Assembly: GCF_028640845.1 (NCBI RefSeq)
Contig: NC_080540.1
Location: 277,527,524 to 277,591,523, forward strand
Source of the DNA: Ahaetulla prasina
Taxonomy: Eukaryota; Chordata; Lepidosauria; Squamata; Colubridae
DNA length: 64,000 nucleotides
Direction: 5' to 3'
Position 1 is the stretch's first letter; each line of letters begins with the position of its first letter. The position numbers and the translations under genes were made by a program. Shown one piece after another: positions 50,872 through 61,373 of the stretch. The notes under the pieces were generated by a model that saw only the letters and a list, made by a program, of their open reading frames with translations, had not been told where the DNA came from and made no database searches.

Positions 50872-52115
50872 CCTCAAATCAACTACAACTTCTACACTGC
50901 AAAAAACATATGGACTACAAATCTCGATCAGGGCAAAGCAATAGATGCAATTTACATAGACTTCTGTAAAGCCTTTGATTCAGTGGTTCATGACAAACTA
51001 CTTCTAAAACTAAAATCCTATGGCATCTCTGGACCCCTATATAATTTGATAGCTGGATTCCTGTCAAACAGACAACAAGTGGTCAAAATAGGGAGCGCCC
51101 TATCAAATCCTGCACCTGTAAATAGCGGTGTCCCCCAAGGCAGTGTTCTAGGACCAACACTCTTCATACTATACATAAATGACCTTTGCGATCATATTAT
51201 AAGAAACTGCGTTCTCTTTGCTGATGATGTAAAAATATTTAACACCACCGACAATGCTGCTACCTTCAAAAAGACTTTGACTTTGTGTCGAAATGGTCAA
51301 ACAATTGGCAAATCTCAACCAACAAATTCTCTGTCTTACACATTGGCAAAAAGAATCAGAACACAAAATACAAGCTGTGTGGACACCACCTTGTAGATGA
51401 CCCTCACTCTGTCAAGGGCCTACTCATATCAAATGATCTAAGTGCCAAAGCCCACTGTAACAACATCGCTAAAAAGGCATTAAGAGTTTTAAACCTAATC
51501 TTGCGTAGCTTCTTCTTCGGTAATATCACACTACTAATCAGAACATATAAAACATTTGCTAGACCAATTCTCGAATACAGCTCATCTGTCTGGAATCTGC
51601 ACTGCATATCGGACAGTAATATAATTGAACGTGTCCAGAAATATTTTACAAGAAGAGTTCTCCACTCGCAACAAAATACCTTATGCCACCAAACTTGAAA
51701 TTCTGGGCCTAGAAAATTTAGAACTATGCCATCTTTGGTATGACCTAAGTGTAGTTCATAAAATTATCTGCTACAATGTCCTACCTGTCAATTACTACTT
51801 CAGCATCAACCACAATAATACATTAGCAGACAATAGATACAAACTTAAAGTGAACCGCTCCAAACTCGATTGCAGAAAATATGACTTCAGCAAATGCCTG
51901 GAATGCACTACCTGACTCTGTGGTTTCATCCCAAACCCCCCAAAATGTAACCTTAGACTGTCTACTGTTGACCTCACCCCATTCCTAAGAGGTCTGTAAG
52001 GGGCATGCATAAGAGCACCAGCGGATCTACCATCCCTGTCCTAATGTTTCCTCTACTTTCCTCTATTTTATGTATTCAATTCATGCTTATAATTATATAA
52101 GTTACCTAATACGTT
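50872..52115 (+). mobile_element. CR1 LINE, 5'-truncated, 1.24 kb
   Basis: It contains the second half of ORF2 and the 3'UTR, ending near 52115 (GAGGTCTGTAAGGGGCATGC is shared with 6804-7252). It is about 80-90 percent similar by eye to the CR1 at 26880-30790, so it is an older or different subfamily member. Confidence 0.88.
50983..51915 (+). pseudogene. CR1 ORF2 reverse transcriptase fragment
   Basis: The frame 50983-51396 reads LLLKLKSYGISGPL, FLSNRQQVVKIGSALSNPAP, NSGVPQGSVLGPTLFILYIN and the catalytic FADDVKIFN. A shift leads to 51285-51698 (WQISTNKFSVLHIGKKN, LLIRTYKTFARPILEYSSS, RVQKYFTRRVLHS), and a further shift to 51625-51915 (IPYATKLEILGLENLEL). The first RT Asp block is just upstream at about 50960 in another frame. 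Three frames are needed to read it, so it is inactive. Confidence 0.88.
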
Positions 52116-52264
52116 GTTGTTTTGAGCTTCGAGTTCAAATGGTTTCTGAAATTTAGAGACTATGTTTCCCATTAGAAAACATGAATAATGTATTATGTGG
52201 AAATTTCTGCCAAGCCATTCATATGCCAACAGATATCAGATAAGGAAGACAGAATGATATAGGA

Positions 52265-52399
52265 CAGGGGTCTCCAACCTTGGTCCCTTTAAGACTTGTG
52301 GACTTCAACTCCCAGAGTGCCTCAGCCAGCAAAGCTGGCTGAGGAACTCTGGGAGTTGAAGTCCACAAGTCTTAAAGGGACCAAGGTCGGAGACCCCTG
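52265..52399. mobile_element. Palindromic hAT-type MITE, 135 bp, perfect 8-bp target duplication
   Basis: ATATAGGA at 52257-52264 and 52400-52407. Arms CAGGGGTCTCCAACCTTGG and complement, with centre CAGCAAAGCTGGCTG. Confidence 0.96.
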
Positions 52400-52980
52400 A
52401 TATAGGACACAGGAGACATAACCCAGTATATCTCTAGGATATTAGTATGGGGGAAGTTTGGGTGTAGATAATTCTGAGCTACATTTGCTAAATATGTCAT
52501 TGTGATACATCATAAAATTCAGCTTCATGCTAGCAATCTGTGGCCTTCCAGAGGGTTGCCACCAATGAGGGCTGCTGGGAGTTTTAGCTGAGTTAGTGCA
52601 GTCATATCTTGGGTACAAAATGTGAATTTCCAGTAGATGGTGTCATCATGGAGACATTATTTTAAATATTTTAAAATAATATTGATGTTGAGACTCTAGA
52701 AAGAGTGCAGAGAAGAGCAACAAAGATGATTAGGGGACTGGAGGCTAAAACATATGAAGAACGGTTGCAGGAACTCGGTATGCCTAGTTTAATGAAAAGA
52801 AGGACTAGGGGAGACATGATAGCAGTGTTCTAATATCTCAGGGGTTGCCACAAAGAAGAGGGAGTCAAACTATTCTCCAAAGCACCTGGGGGTAGAACAA
52901 GAAGCAATGGGTGGAAACTAATCAAGGAGAGAAGCAACTTAGAACTAAGGAGAAATTTCCTGATGGTTAGAACAATTAAT

Positions 52981-54771
52981 TAATGAGTTTTACTGCAGGT
53001 TTGAAAGGAAACTACAGCCACCTATCTCCACAACCCCCATCTCAGACACACCAACAACAGCTAAGCCTCCTACAACTGACCCCATTTCATTGGGTTCACA
53101 ACCCCTAGTGATCACAGAAAAGGAAGTGCAGGACCTATTTCACAGACAAAAGCCAGGAAAAGCTCCAGGCCCAGACAAGATAACTCCTTCTTGCTTAAAA
53201 GTCTGTGCTGACCAATTGGCCCCCATCTTCACCCATATTTTCAATAAATCACTAGAGATGTGTTATGTTCCTTCTTGCTTCAAACGCTCTACCATCATCC
53301 CAGTGCCGAAGAAGCCCACCATCAAGGAACTGAATGACTACAGACCAGTTGCTTTAACATCTGTAGTCATGAAAACCTTTGAAAGGCTAGTGCTTTCCTA
53401 CCTGAAAACCATCACGGATCCGCTGTTAGACCCCTTGCAATTTGCATACCGAGCAAATAGATCAACAGATGATGCTGTTAATATGGCTCTGCACTACATC
53501 CTACAACATCTTGAGTCTCCAAAGACCTATGCAAGGGTCCTTTTTGTAGACTTTAGTTCAGCATTCAATACCATCATTCCAGACATTCTCCTAACTAAGC
53601 TAAACCAGCTACAGGTACCGGAACAGGCTTGTAAGTGGATCACAAGCTTCCTAACAAACAGGAAGCAGCAGGTGAAGCTAAGCAAGATCACATCAAATAC
53701 CTGTACAATTAGCACAGGGCCCCCCCAAGGCTGTGTGCTCTCCCCACTTCTCTTCTCTCTGTATACCAATGACTGCATCTCCAATGATCCATCAGTTAAG
53801 CTACTGAAGTTCGCAGATGACACAACAGTGATTGGTCTCATTCGAGACAATGACGAATCCGCATATAGGCGAGAGGTCAAACGACTAGCCTTGTGGTGCA
53901 ACCAAAACAATCTGGAACTGAACACACTCAAAACCGTAGAAATGGTGGTAGACTTTAGGAAAAACCCTTCCATACTTCCACCTCTCACAATACTTGACAA
54001 CACAGTATCAACAGTAGAAACCTTCAAATTTCTGGGTTCTATCATATCGCAAGATCTCAAATGGACAGCTAACATCAAAAACATCATTAAAAAAGGACAA
54101 CAAAGAATGTTCTTTCTGCGCCAACTCAGTAAGCTCAAACTGCCCAAGGAGCTGCTGATCCAATTCTACAGAGGAATTATTGAGTCTGTCATTTGCACCT
54201 CTATAACTGTCTGGTTCGGTTCTGCAACCCAACAAGAAAAACACAGACTTCAGAGGATAATTAGAACTGCAGAAAAAATAATTGCTACCAACCTGCCTTC
54301 CATTGAGGACCTGTATACTGCACGAATCAAGAAGAGGGCCGTGAAAATATTTGCAGATCCCTCGCATCCTGGACATAAACTGTTTCAACTCCTACCCTCA
54401 AAACGACGCTATAGAGCACTGCACACCAGAACAACTAGACACAAGAACAGTTTTTTCCCGAAGGCCATCACTCTGCTAAACAAATAATTCCCTCAACACT
54501 GTCAGACTATTTACTGAATCTGCACTACTATTAATCGTTTCATAGTTCCCATCACCAATCTCTTTCCACTTATGACTGTATGACTATAACTTGTTGCTGG
54601 CAATCCTTATGATTTATATTGATATATTGATCATCAATTGTGTTGTAAATGTTGTACCTTGATGAACGTATCTTTTCTTTTATGTACACTGAGAGCATAT
54701 GCACCAAGACAAATTCCTTGTGTGTCCAATCACACTTGGCCAATAAAAAATTCTATTCTATTCTATTCTAA
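52981..54771 (+). mobile_element. 5'-truncated CR1/L3-like LINE with open RT frame and TTCTA tail
   Basis: The insertion lies in a CR1 at AACAATTAA/TCAGTGG. The target duplication is absent or at most a few bases (TAA), as common in this LINE group. It contains the RT half of ORF2, a 3'UTR of about 260 bp and a (TTCTA)n tail of about four units. It is the best preserved member of the family also seen at 12478, 42728 and 45898. Confidence 0.9.
52982..54487 (+). CDS. LINE ORF2 fragment: uninterrupted reverse transcriptase (CR1/L2/Rex1 group), 501 codons
   Basis: The protein would copy LINE RNA into DNA at a nicked target. The frame is open from the insertion edge (NEFYCRFERK, the linker before the RT) to a TAA at 54485-54487, with no ATG at the start because the element is truncated. 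An ORF caller may begin at the TTG at 53090. Motifs: GKAPGPDKI (about residue 60), DYRPVALTSV (about 120), FVDFSSAFNTI with catalytic Asp (about 190), STGPPQGCVLSPLL (about 250), FADDTTV with the catalytic Asp pair (277-280), LNTLKT and FLGSII (about 310-350), then the thumb and conserved tail PSHPGHKLF and LLPSKRRYR. The endonuclease half is missing. Not one stop or shift in 1.5 kb suggests a young copy. It cannot be expressed as a complete ORF2. Confidence 0.85.
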   Translation, partial: NEFYCRFERKLQPPISTTPISDTPTTAKPPTTDPISLGSQPLVITEKEVQDLFHRQKPGKAPGPDKITPSCLKVCADQLAPIFTHIFNKSLEMCYVPSCFKRSTIIPVPKKPTIKELNDYRPVALTSVVMKTFERLVLSYLKTITDPLLDPLQFAYRANRSTDDAVNMALHYILQHLESPKTYARVLFVDFSSAFNTIIPDILLTKLNQLQVPEQACKWITSFLTNRKQQVKLSKITSNTCTISTGPPQGCVLSPLLFSLYTNDCISNDPSVKLLKFADDTTVIGLIRDNDESAYRREVKRLALWCNQNNLELNTLKTVEMVVDFRKNPSILPPLTILDNTVSTVETFKFLGSIISQDLKWTANIKNIIKKGQQRMFFLRQLSKLKLPKELLIQFYRGIIESVICTSITVWFGSATQQEKHRLQRIIRTAEKIIATNLPSIEDLYTARIKKRAVKIFADPSHPGHKLFQLLPSKRRYRALHTRTTRHKNSFFPKAITLLNK

Positions 54772-54930
54772 TCAGTGGAACAACTTGCCTGCAGAAGTTG
54801 TGAATGCTCCAACACTGGAAATTTTAAAGAAAATGTTGGATAACCATTTGTCTGAAATGGTGTAGGGTTTCCTGCCTGGGCAGGGGGTTGGACTAGAAGA
54901 CCTACAAGGTCCCTTCCAACTCTGATATTA

Positions 54931-55486
54931 TTATTATTATAGTAAATTATAAATTTTCTTTGTTGCCATCTAGTGGTCATTCATTTTAATTCAGTCCAGA
55001 GCCTAATGGGTAATGTTGGGATGGCCTCAGGTTCTCTTCTTTTACCTTTGTCTAATTACAACTCCATGAAAGTAATTAAAATAAAGTATAAGTGTTTCAT
55101 CCTTATGTAATACCTTCAAGCTAAAATGATTTGATTTTTGGTTCTAAAGGAGGTATATAGTATTAAACTAAATGAATTATTTTTGACACTGCCCCAAGTT
55201 AATGCTTTATTTAACTGCTTTACAAAATTATCTGAGCAACACTTTCAAATGCTTGCATTTCTACAACAGCTGCAGGAAAACCATTGAAATTATAACTAAT
55301 GCCACTGGCAATATAATATTTCAGGGCTATGATTTGTGTATTGTTCATTTGGGAGCAAAGATGTTGGTCAGCAATAGACATGGCACAGGTAAGAAATGAT
55401 TAAAAAAAATAGGGGATATCTCGGCCACTGAGCAAAGAGCTAGAGGGAGAGAATTAATAATCCCAGTTGTGTTTATATTATATATT
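54931..55486. other. No supported feature
   Basis: Unique sequence with an ATT-repeat at its left edge. The small frame at 55202-55399 has no recognised content. Confidence 0.5.
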
Positions 55487-55494
55487 CTATAGAC

Positions 55495-56027
55495 CAGTGG
55501 TAGTCAACCTGGTCCCTACCGCCCACTAGTGGGCGTTCCAGCTTTCATGGTGGGCGGTAGGGATTTTGTCCGATACTGAAGCACTTTCCTTTTTTTTAAT
55601 TTAATTGACTTTTAAAAAAAAATTCATAGCATTATTTAAAAAAAATTTCATTAGGTTTTCATAAAATTCCCATGACAATTTAAATTTCTGAAAATATACT
55701 ATTTGTATTTCTCGCTCATAAGTTTAATTCAGTAAAACTAGCTTAGTTTAAGTGAAACTAAATGGCGCTATAGTGCGACCGCAAACAAAAAAGCCTTGTC
55801 CCAGAATAGCTCGCGCATCTCCCCCCCACACCACCCAGCTGTAACAGACAAGCAGAGCTGGTAGCCGGCACCCCCCCCCCCACCAAACCCAATCCACAAT
55901 GCATGAGAGGCATGCACAGCCGACGATACATGGCACATTACTGTGGAACCGGTGGGTGGTTAGAAAATTTTACTACTAACAGAGATACAAAAGTGGGCGG
56001 TTGGTATAAAAAGGTTGACTACCCCTG
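55495..56027. mobile_element. hAT-type non-autonomous element, 533 bp, perfect 8-bp target duplication
   Basis: CTATAGAC at 55487-55494 and 56028-56035. Ends CAGTGGTAGTCAACCTGG and AAGGTTGACTACCCCTG. Homologous to 36282-36776 in the opposite orientation. No transposase frame. Confidence 0.96.
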
Positions 56028-56204
56028 CTATAGACGTTCCAAGAAAGCTGCCATGTTTGTTCTATATCCAATGGACTTCATTCAATCATTCCTAGCACTT
56101 AAAACATAGATCTGAAGCTCACAATATCAATATCAGCCGTTAATTTATGATGTTTTACAGTATTTTAGGTAATCCATAATTAGGATCCAAATTTCCATTG
56201 CTAA

Positions 56205-56552
56205 GCAAGGCAGTTGTTAAATGAATCATGCCTCATTTTATGACCTTTTTTGCCACAATTGTTATGTGAATCACTGCAGATGTTAAGTAATCACACGGTT
56301 GTTAAGCCAATTCAGCTTCTCCAATTGACTTTGCTTGGAGGAAGCAGGCTGGGCAAGCCACAAATGATGATCACATGACCTTGAATTGCTGCAACCATCT
56401 TAAATACACACGCCTGGATTTTGATCATGTGACCATGGGGATGCTGCAAGGTTGTAAGTGTGAAGAACAATCATAACACACCTTTTTCAGTGGTGGTGTA
56501 ACTTTGAATGATCACTAAATGAATAGTTGCTGATTGAGTATTATCTGTATAG
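56205..56552 (-). mobile_element. Mariner/Tc1-like MITE, aged
   Basis: It is the reverse of the 37696-38057 family: GTGAATCACTGCAGATGTTA, TTTGATCATGTGACCATGGG and AGTGTGAAGAACAATCAT in reversed order, ending near TTATCTGTA. Confidence 0.7.
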
Positions 56553-56570
56553 GAAAGTAGCTTGAGTGTC

Positions 56571-56759
56571 GCAAAGGTGCTTTTTCAAGAGGCAACTGGA
56601 CTTTCTGGTTTTTCTTTGAAGACATTTTGCTTCTCATTCAAAATGCTTTTTCAGCTCTTCTTCTCATCCAAGAAGCTGAAGAAGGTTCTTGGATGAGAAG
56701 TGAAATGTCTTCAAAGCAAAACCAGGAAGTCCAGTTGCCTCTTGAAAAGGCACCTTTGG
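56571..56759. repeat. Inverted repeat with ~65-bp arms
   Basis: The left arm (CAAAGGTGCTTTTTCAAGAG...) and right arm (...CTCTTGAAAAGGCACCTTTG) are reverse complements. The spacer holds a second, smaller palindrome (CTTCTCATCCAAGAA and TTCTTGGATGAGAAG). A foldback MITE is likely. I remember similar GAAGACATTT/CTTCTCATCC sequences as a repeat widespread in vertebrates, but I cannot name the family. Confidence 0.75.
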
Positions 56760-56832
56760 GACAACCATGACCAGGATGACTGAGAATCTTTATAGAAAGT
56801 AACTTGATATATTTCTCCAAAAATCATCTGCG

Positions 56833-57346
56833 TGTCGTGTCCCACTCCTCCGCTGACGGCCGGGTCAGGGAAATCCGAATCAGGCTTGCCTCTGCAGCTC
56901 TGCCCAAAGTCCTAGCAAAGTCCTCAGAGCAGGCAGGAGACCAGTAAGTGACTTCAGCAAGATAAGTTCGACTTTTGCCTGACTCAGAGACTGCCAGAAA
57001 GTAGCTCCTTTATATAGGCCATGGGGTGTGGCTCCATGACTCAGCACTCATTAAGGCCTGCCCTCCTTCCTCTGTTGCCTCCGCCTCCAATCTTCTGATG
57101 CGAGGGTCACCCAATCAGCTGTTCTTGGGAGTAAACCTTCCTCAGGCTCACCTGCTGTGGAGGAGGGGAGGGGTCTAGCTGTCTGCTTGCCTGGGCATGG
57201 AGTCAGGGCTGGGGCAGGGAGATGCTCCTTCTTCTGCAGTTTGTGGGGGCATGGAGCCAGGACTTGGGCCGGAAGGCATACATTCCTCAGTGTTGGGGAG
57301 CAGGTAAGAAGGCCCCGGCTGCTCTGAGGGCGGGCAAGACACAACA
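56833..57346 (-). mobile_element. Solo LTR, 514 bp, with 5-bp target duplication
   Basis: CTGCG at 56828-56832 and 57347-57351. Minus-strand ends TGTTGTGTCTTGCCCG and GACACGACA (TG...CA). The U3 region carries GAGTCATGGAGCCACACCCC then CTATATAAAGG (about 57008-57018), a TATA box. It has no internal coding sequence, so it was left by recombination between the two LTRs of an LTR retroelement. Family is uncertain: gypsy-like or endogenous-retrovirus-like. Confidence 0.8.
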
Positions 57347-57351
57347 CTGCG

Positions 57352-57633
57352 TGTCCCATCTTTTTTCATCATAAAGCCAAAAATAGCCTGATCCAATCTG
57401 ATACAAACTCATATTCCGACATGAAATAGATATCCATGCATTCATCATGTAGTTTAGCCATTTCATGTCTTCATTGCATTTGTGTCTTGCCTGTGAAAAC
57501 TCAGTGGGGCTTACATTCTGGGCCAGGAATGGCAACCCTGGAAGCAGCTTAGGCAGAGACACAGTGAATGACTGACAGCCTTTGGATAGAGAAAAAGTGA
57601 GAAGGATCAGGATCTCCAGAGTCCTAACCCAAT
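57352..57633. other. No supported feature
   Basis: The frame at 57287-57745 (-) runs across the LTR edge and the MITE and is not a gene. Confidence 0.5.
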
Positions 57634-57641
57634 ATCTAAAC

Positions 57642-57776
57642 CAGGGGTCTCCAACCTTGGTCCCTTTAAGACTTGTGGACTTCAACTCCCAGAGTCCCTC
57701 AGCCAGTAAAGCTGGCTGAGGAACTCTGGGAGTTAAAGTCCACAAGTCTTAAAGGGACTAAGGTTGGAGACCCCTG
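57642..57776. mobile_element. Palindromic hAT-type MITE, 135 bp, perfect 8-bp target duplication
   Basis: ATCTAAAC at 57634-57641 and 57777-57784. Nearly identical to 52265-52399 (same ACCTTGGTCCCTTTAAGAC subfamily). Confidence 0.96.
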
Positions 57777-57784
57777 ATCTAAAC

Positions 57785-58560
57785 TAGTATCCTATGCTGG
57801 CCCTCAATTGCTGCCATCAATCAGTTGCCAAAGGATCCCAGGTTCATTGATAGCATCTGCATTCCATGAATAATGTTAAAAATCAAGCATCTCAATTTTA
57901 GTCAGTTTGAGGAAAACCTGATTTCAAGACCCTGGAATACAGCCACTGGAAGGAGACAATCCCCATCTGGTTAGGGATTTCTGGGAATTGAAGTCCGCAC
58001 ACTTCCATGTTGCCAACTTTGAAATGAAGTGCTTTAAATGGAACAGTATACTGGGTTTCCTACATGGAAGTAATATTCATATAAAACCCAGAAAGGCTAA
58101 CCTGCCATAAAAAGGAATGTATTCAATCACACCATAATGTTGCAAGAACAGCTGTTTAGCCTTCTGTCACTGGCTGTCAGAAATCTGTTGGTTTTCCTCA
58201 GATTTGTTCCCACAAAGGACTCCAGCTTTTTTGGGTCTCTGTGCCTTGCTAATTCTTTGCTTGTTCAAATTACTGAGATTCCATTTCAATGAAGCTTCCA
58301 GGCAAACAACTATTGGGTGAATTGCACAAAAAGCCCTCTTTTTTTTTGAGATAGGGAGCAGATGACTGGCCTTTAGGCAAGAAAATGTACCTTTATTTTT
58401 TTCTCCACAATTTCCTAAAGGCCTGAACTCTTTGCAGTTGTCCTCTCAATGGCTTTGGAAGCTCGAAGTCCTTATTTCTGATTCAGAAGAGCTTCCTTCA
58501 ATAGCAAAGATAGAACCTGGCTTGGGAATAAATTTGGATGATCTCATTGCCTTGATTTCT
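57785..58560. other. No supported feature
   Basis: Apart from a weak MITE-like arm near 57985-58020, nothing recognised. Confidence 0.5.
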
Positions 58561-58720
58561 TTAGAAAAAAATGTCCTGGGTAGAAAACATCACATCCTTT
58601 AGAAAAATGTCCTGGGTAGAAAACATCACATCCTTTAGAAAAATGTCCTGGGTAGAAAACATCACATCCTTTAGAAAAATGTCCTGGGTAGAAAACATCA
58701 CATCCTTTAGAAAAAAATGT
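58561..58720. repeat. 36-bp minisatellite, four units
   Basis: The unit contains ATGTCCTGGGTAG and CATCACATCCTTTAG. Copies are identical except for A-run length at the outer units. Being 36 bp, it keeps a minus-strand frame open (58544-58879) with a repeated CDVFYPGHFSKG peptide. Confidence 0.95.
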
Positions 58721-58804
58721 CATTAGAAAACACCAAGCAAAAATATTCATTTGGGATAAAATTGCATGCAGGAACCTGTCAGATTGAAGAAAAGCCCAAA
58801 TAGA

Positions 58805-59037
58805 TATGTAGATCCGTGGACCCGTGGTGATGCAGTGGTTAGAATTGCAGGTTAATTCTGCCAACTGCCAGCAGTTCAATTGTCATTGGCTCAGGGTTGA
58901 CTCAGCCTTCTATCCTTCTGAGGTTGGTAAAATGAGGACCAGATGGTTGGGGGCAATAGGCTGACTCTGTAAACTGCTTAGAGAGGGCTGTAAAGCACTG
59001 TGAACTGGTATATAAGTTTAAATGCTATTGCTGTTGT
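58805..59037 (+). mobile_element. tRNA-derived SINE with L2-like tail (MIR-like)
   Basis: Head GGTGATGCAGTGGTTAGAAT with a box-B-like GTTCAATTG, core GCTCAGGGTTGACTCAGCC, and 3' end TAAACTGCTTAGAGAGGG...GTATATAAGT. A tRNA head plus an L2-type tail is the MIR/CORE-SINE plan. It appears full length. Confidence 0.85.
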
Positions 59038-59043
59038 TATTAC

Positions 59044-59158
59044 TAGATGACTGACTGACAGACAGATGACAGACAGATGACAGACAGACAGATGACAGAC
59101 AGATGACTGACTGACAGACAGATGACAGACAGACAGACAGATAGACAGACAGAGAGAG
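59044..59158. repeat. GACA/GATGACA-type minisatellite
   Basis: Variants of ACAGACAGATG repeated over 115 bp, directly 3' of the SINE and probably grown from its tail. Confidence 0.9.
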
Positions 59159-59299
59159 TTCTTAAACAATCAGCTCCAGTAGACACTGGAGTAATGAACA
59201 ATATGACTTTGCCCAGCCTTCTTCATGGGTACCACTTAGCTCCTTTCTTCCGCAGTTGCCTACACAATGCATTATGCCAGAGTAGGTCTCATTCTGAGT

Positions 59300-59378
59300 T
59301 TAGACTGTGGACTTCAATTCCCAGAACTCTGGGAGTTGAAGTCCACAAGTCTTAAAGTTGCCAAGGTTGGAGACCCCT
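59300..59378. repeat. Partial palindromic MITE
   Basis: The right arm is complete (GGGAGTTGAAGTCCACAAG to GGTTGGAGACCCCTG) with a short piece of the left arm. No target duplication. Confidence 0.75.
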
Positions 59379-59637
59379 GAGCTAAAGGATGAATGTTGAG
59401 GTGCTGAGCTACAGAAAATGAGGTGAAAATGGAGCTCAAATAATTCTGGATCCCAAGAAGAGGGAATGGGGAATCAATGTACGCTCAAGTTGAAAGCAAG
59501 GACAAACACTCTTCGGTTCTTGCAGCTCAATAGACTAGGAGTGGCTGGAAAAAGGAGCAAAGATAGGATGAAGGAGTTGAAAGTGATATGAAAAGACAAA
59601 GCTGCTCCTTCTTCTCTGTTGACTATGCAGAATAACT
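59379..59637. other. No supported feature
   Basis: Nothing recognised. Confidence 0.5.
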
Positions 59638-59765
59638 GAACCAGCGTGGTGTTGTGATTAAAGCTTCAGTCTAGAAACCCAATGACCACATTGGGCCAGT
59701 CACTCTCTCTCAGACCTAGGTAACAAGCAGTGGCAAGAAAACTCTAAGGACTCATCCAGTGACCA
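59638..59765 (+). mobile_element. tRNA-derived SINE fragment
   Basis: Head AACCAGCGTGGTGTTGTGAT, then CAGTCTAGAAACC and TGGGCCAGTCACTCTCTCTC, the head and core order of a SINE common in reptiles. The tail is not recognisable. Confidence 0.6.
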
Positions 59766-61177
59766 GGAATCAATGGAGCGGTTGACAAAGAAATTACATC
59801 CTCGATAACTCGTAAACAAAACCAAATCCTCTCAGACAGCCTTTAGCGGACACTGTTGCATCCAAATATTTACAGGAATCATTGATCAAATTTTGTTGAG
59901 AAACGGGTGAGCAATCAAAACATTTAATAGATTTATCTGAAAACAAAGATTCAAAACAAAGTGACATAATATTGCACAGCTGGATTTAAATTTAGTCAGT
60001 GCCAACAGTTATGACTTGGTGGGAATTCTGCTAAATTCTACAAATATTAATGGGAAACAAGGGGGGGGGGGAATGCCAGTAACGGGTGCATTTTTTTGTT
60101 TTTCAGAAGGAGGCTTGGAAGAAGTCAGCAATCAGCTTTTAAAAGCTGCCAATAAGCGATGCACATTGATAAAATACTCACAGAGCAATTCAAATGGCAG
60201 CGGATCAGAATATAAACACAAAAACACTACTTGTAGATAATCAGTTGCATGGATAACAGCTGGAATAGAAAAATATGAACTTGTTTTGCCAGGGCCAACT
60301 AACTGTTTGACGTTTGGAGAGGTGGTTTTTTTTTTTTTAAATTCCCCATTGCTGCAAAGGGATAACAAAAAGGCCACATATACTTCAGTATGATTAAACC
60401 CATTGGGTGTTTTCAAATAGTTATGAACAAATACTGTAAAACTAGACTAGCCAGATATGGCGGAAGCTGTTTGGCTGCTCTTGTTGACCGTTAATGTGCC
60501 TCTTTTCTTCAGCATTTTTTAATTTAAAGGAACCAACAATTCCAACGAAGGGAACATAAGGACTAAAATGGTGCAATATCCTGTTTTACATATAGCTATC
60601 CAGAAACCTGGTGTGTGTGTGTGTGTTCCAGGATGAGACATGCATGCAGTTGAAGAATGTTTTCCAATTATTATGCTTTTTAGCATTGTACCTGTTCCTC
60701 GGGTGAAGCTGTTACCAGAGCCGTACACATAAGATCAGTAACTAATAAGGGGATCCTTGCCCTCACGTGATTCTTTTAAAGACATAGCAGGGAAGAAGGA
60801 GGAAAGGAGGAAAGAAAACAAGGAAAGTTAGGCAGCCCATTTTAAAATTACGGTGTAAGGGCCAGATTGGCCCAGTTTTTCCAGCTCAGTGTCAGTTGTG
60901 AGAATAAAAAATTGGACGAAGCTGATAAACCAGCAATGTGGATGGCATAGCCTTGCAGGTTGTACCAAAATTAGAGCTTCTTTTCCTTGGGCATTTTTTT
61001 CCCCATCCCTGATATAACTGGGGACATGATCTCAGCCACCAGACCTGATTGAGAAGGAGCACAATTGATCTGCAACTGTAAGGATGAGAGAAGTGAGGAG
61101 TTATTTTTCCCTGAGTCAACCCTGAAACTGACCTGACTGAGGCCATGTTATGGCTTCAGGACTGCTGGAGCTAAGGG
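59766..61177. other. No gene supported; weak splice-like site near 60106
   Basis: A T-rich acceptor-like TTTTTGTTTTTCAG at about 60093-60106 is followed by 44 codons to a TAA at 60238. The peptide matches nothing I know. A short GT run lies at about 60611-60625. Confidence 0.4.
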
Positions 61178-61185
61178 ATAGGGAG

Positions 61186-61365
61186 CAGTGGTTGGCTGCT
61201 CCCGGTTCTGTCCGGTTCTTTAGAACTGGTAGTAAAAGCGACGGGAGGCTCCGCCCACCTGTCCGGACGTCATAATTGACAATCTGTGCATGTGCAGGAG
61301 CTTCTGCACACACACACACACTCCCGTTGCGACCCAGTACTAAAGGTAAGTAGAACCCACCCCTG
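61186..61365. mobile_element. hAT-type MITE, 180 bp, perfect 8-bp target duplication
   Basis: ATAGGGAG at 61178-61185 and 61366-61373. Ends CAGTGGTTGGCTGC and GAACCCACCCCTG. It includes a CA repeat and the GGGAGGCTCCGCCCAC block shared with 42384-42565. Confidence 0.92.
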
Positions 61366-61373
61366 ATAGGGAG

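Larger units (their letters stand above)
52685..54930 (+). mobile_element. CR1 3' end interrupted by a younger LINE
   Basis: The left part 52685-52980 holds the C-terminal coding tail to GGTTAGAACAATTAAT. The right part, about 54772-54930, resumes with CAGTGGAACAACTTGCC and ends in the CR1 terminus GGTTGGACTAGAAGACC plus an ATT-repeat tail. The 35350-36065 copy shows the same sequence uninterrupted, which fixes the insertion point. Confidence 0.9.

Noticed and set aside
53527..54147. 206-codon minus-strand frame
   Set aside because: It is the antisense shadow of the LINE reverse transcriptase.
58561..58720. Regularly spaced repeats considered as a CRISPR array
   Set aside because: The 36-bp units are contiguous with no spacers, and the window is vertebrate DNA.
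58805..58880. tRNA-like sequence considered as a tRNA gene
   Set aside because: It is the head of a SINE with a core and L2-like tail downstream. No complete cloverleaf was worked out.
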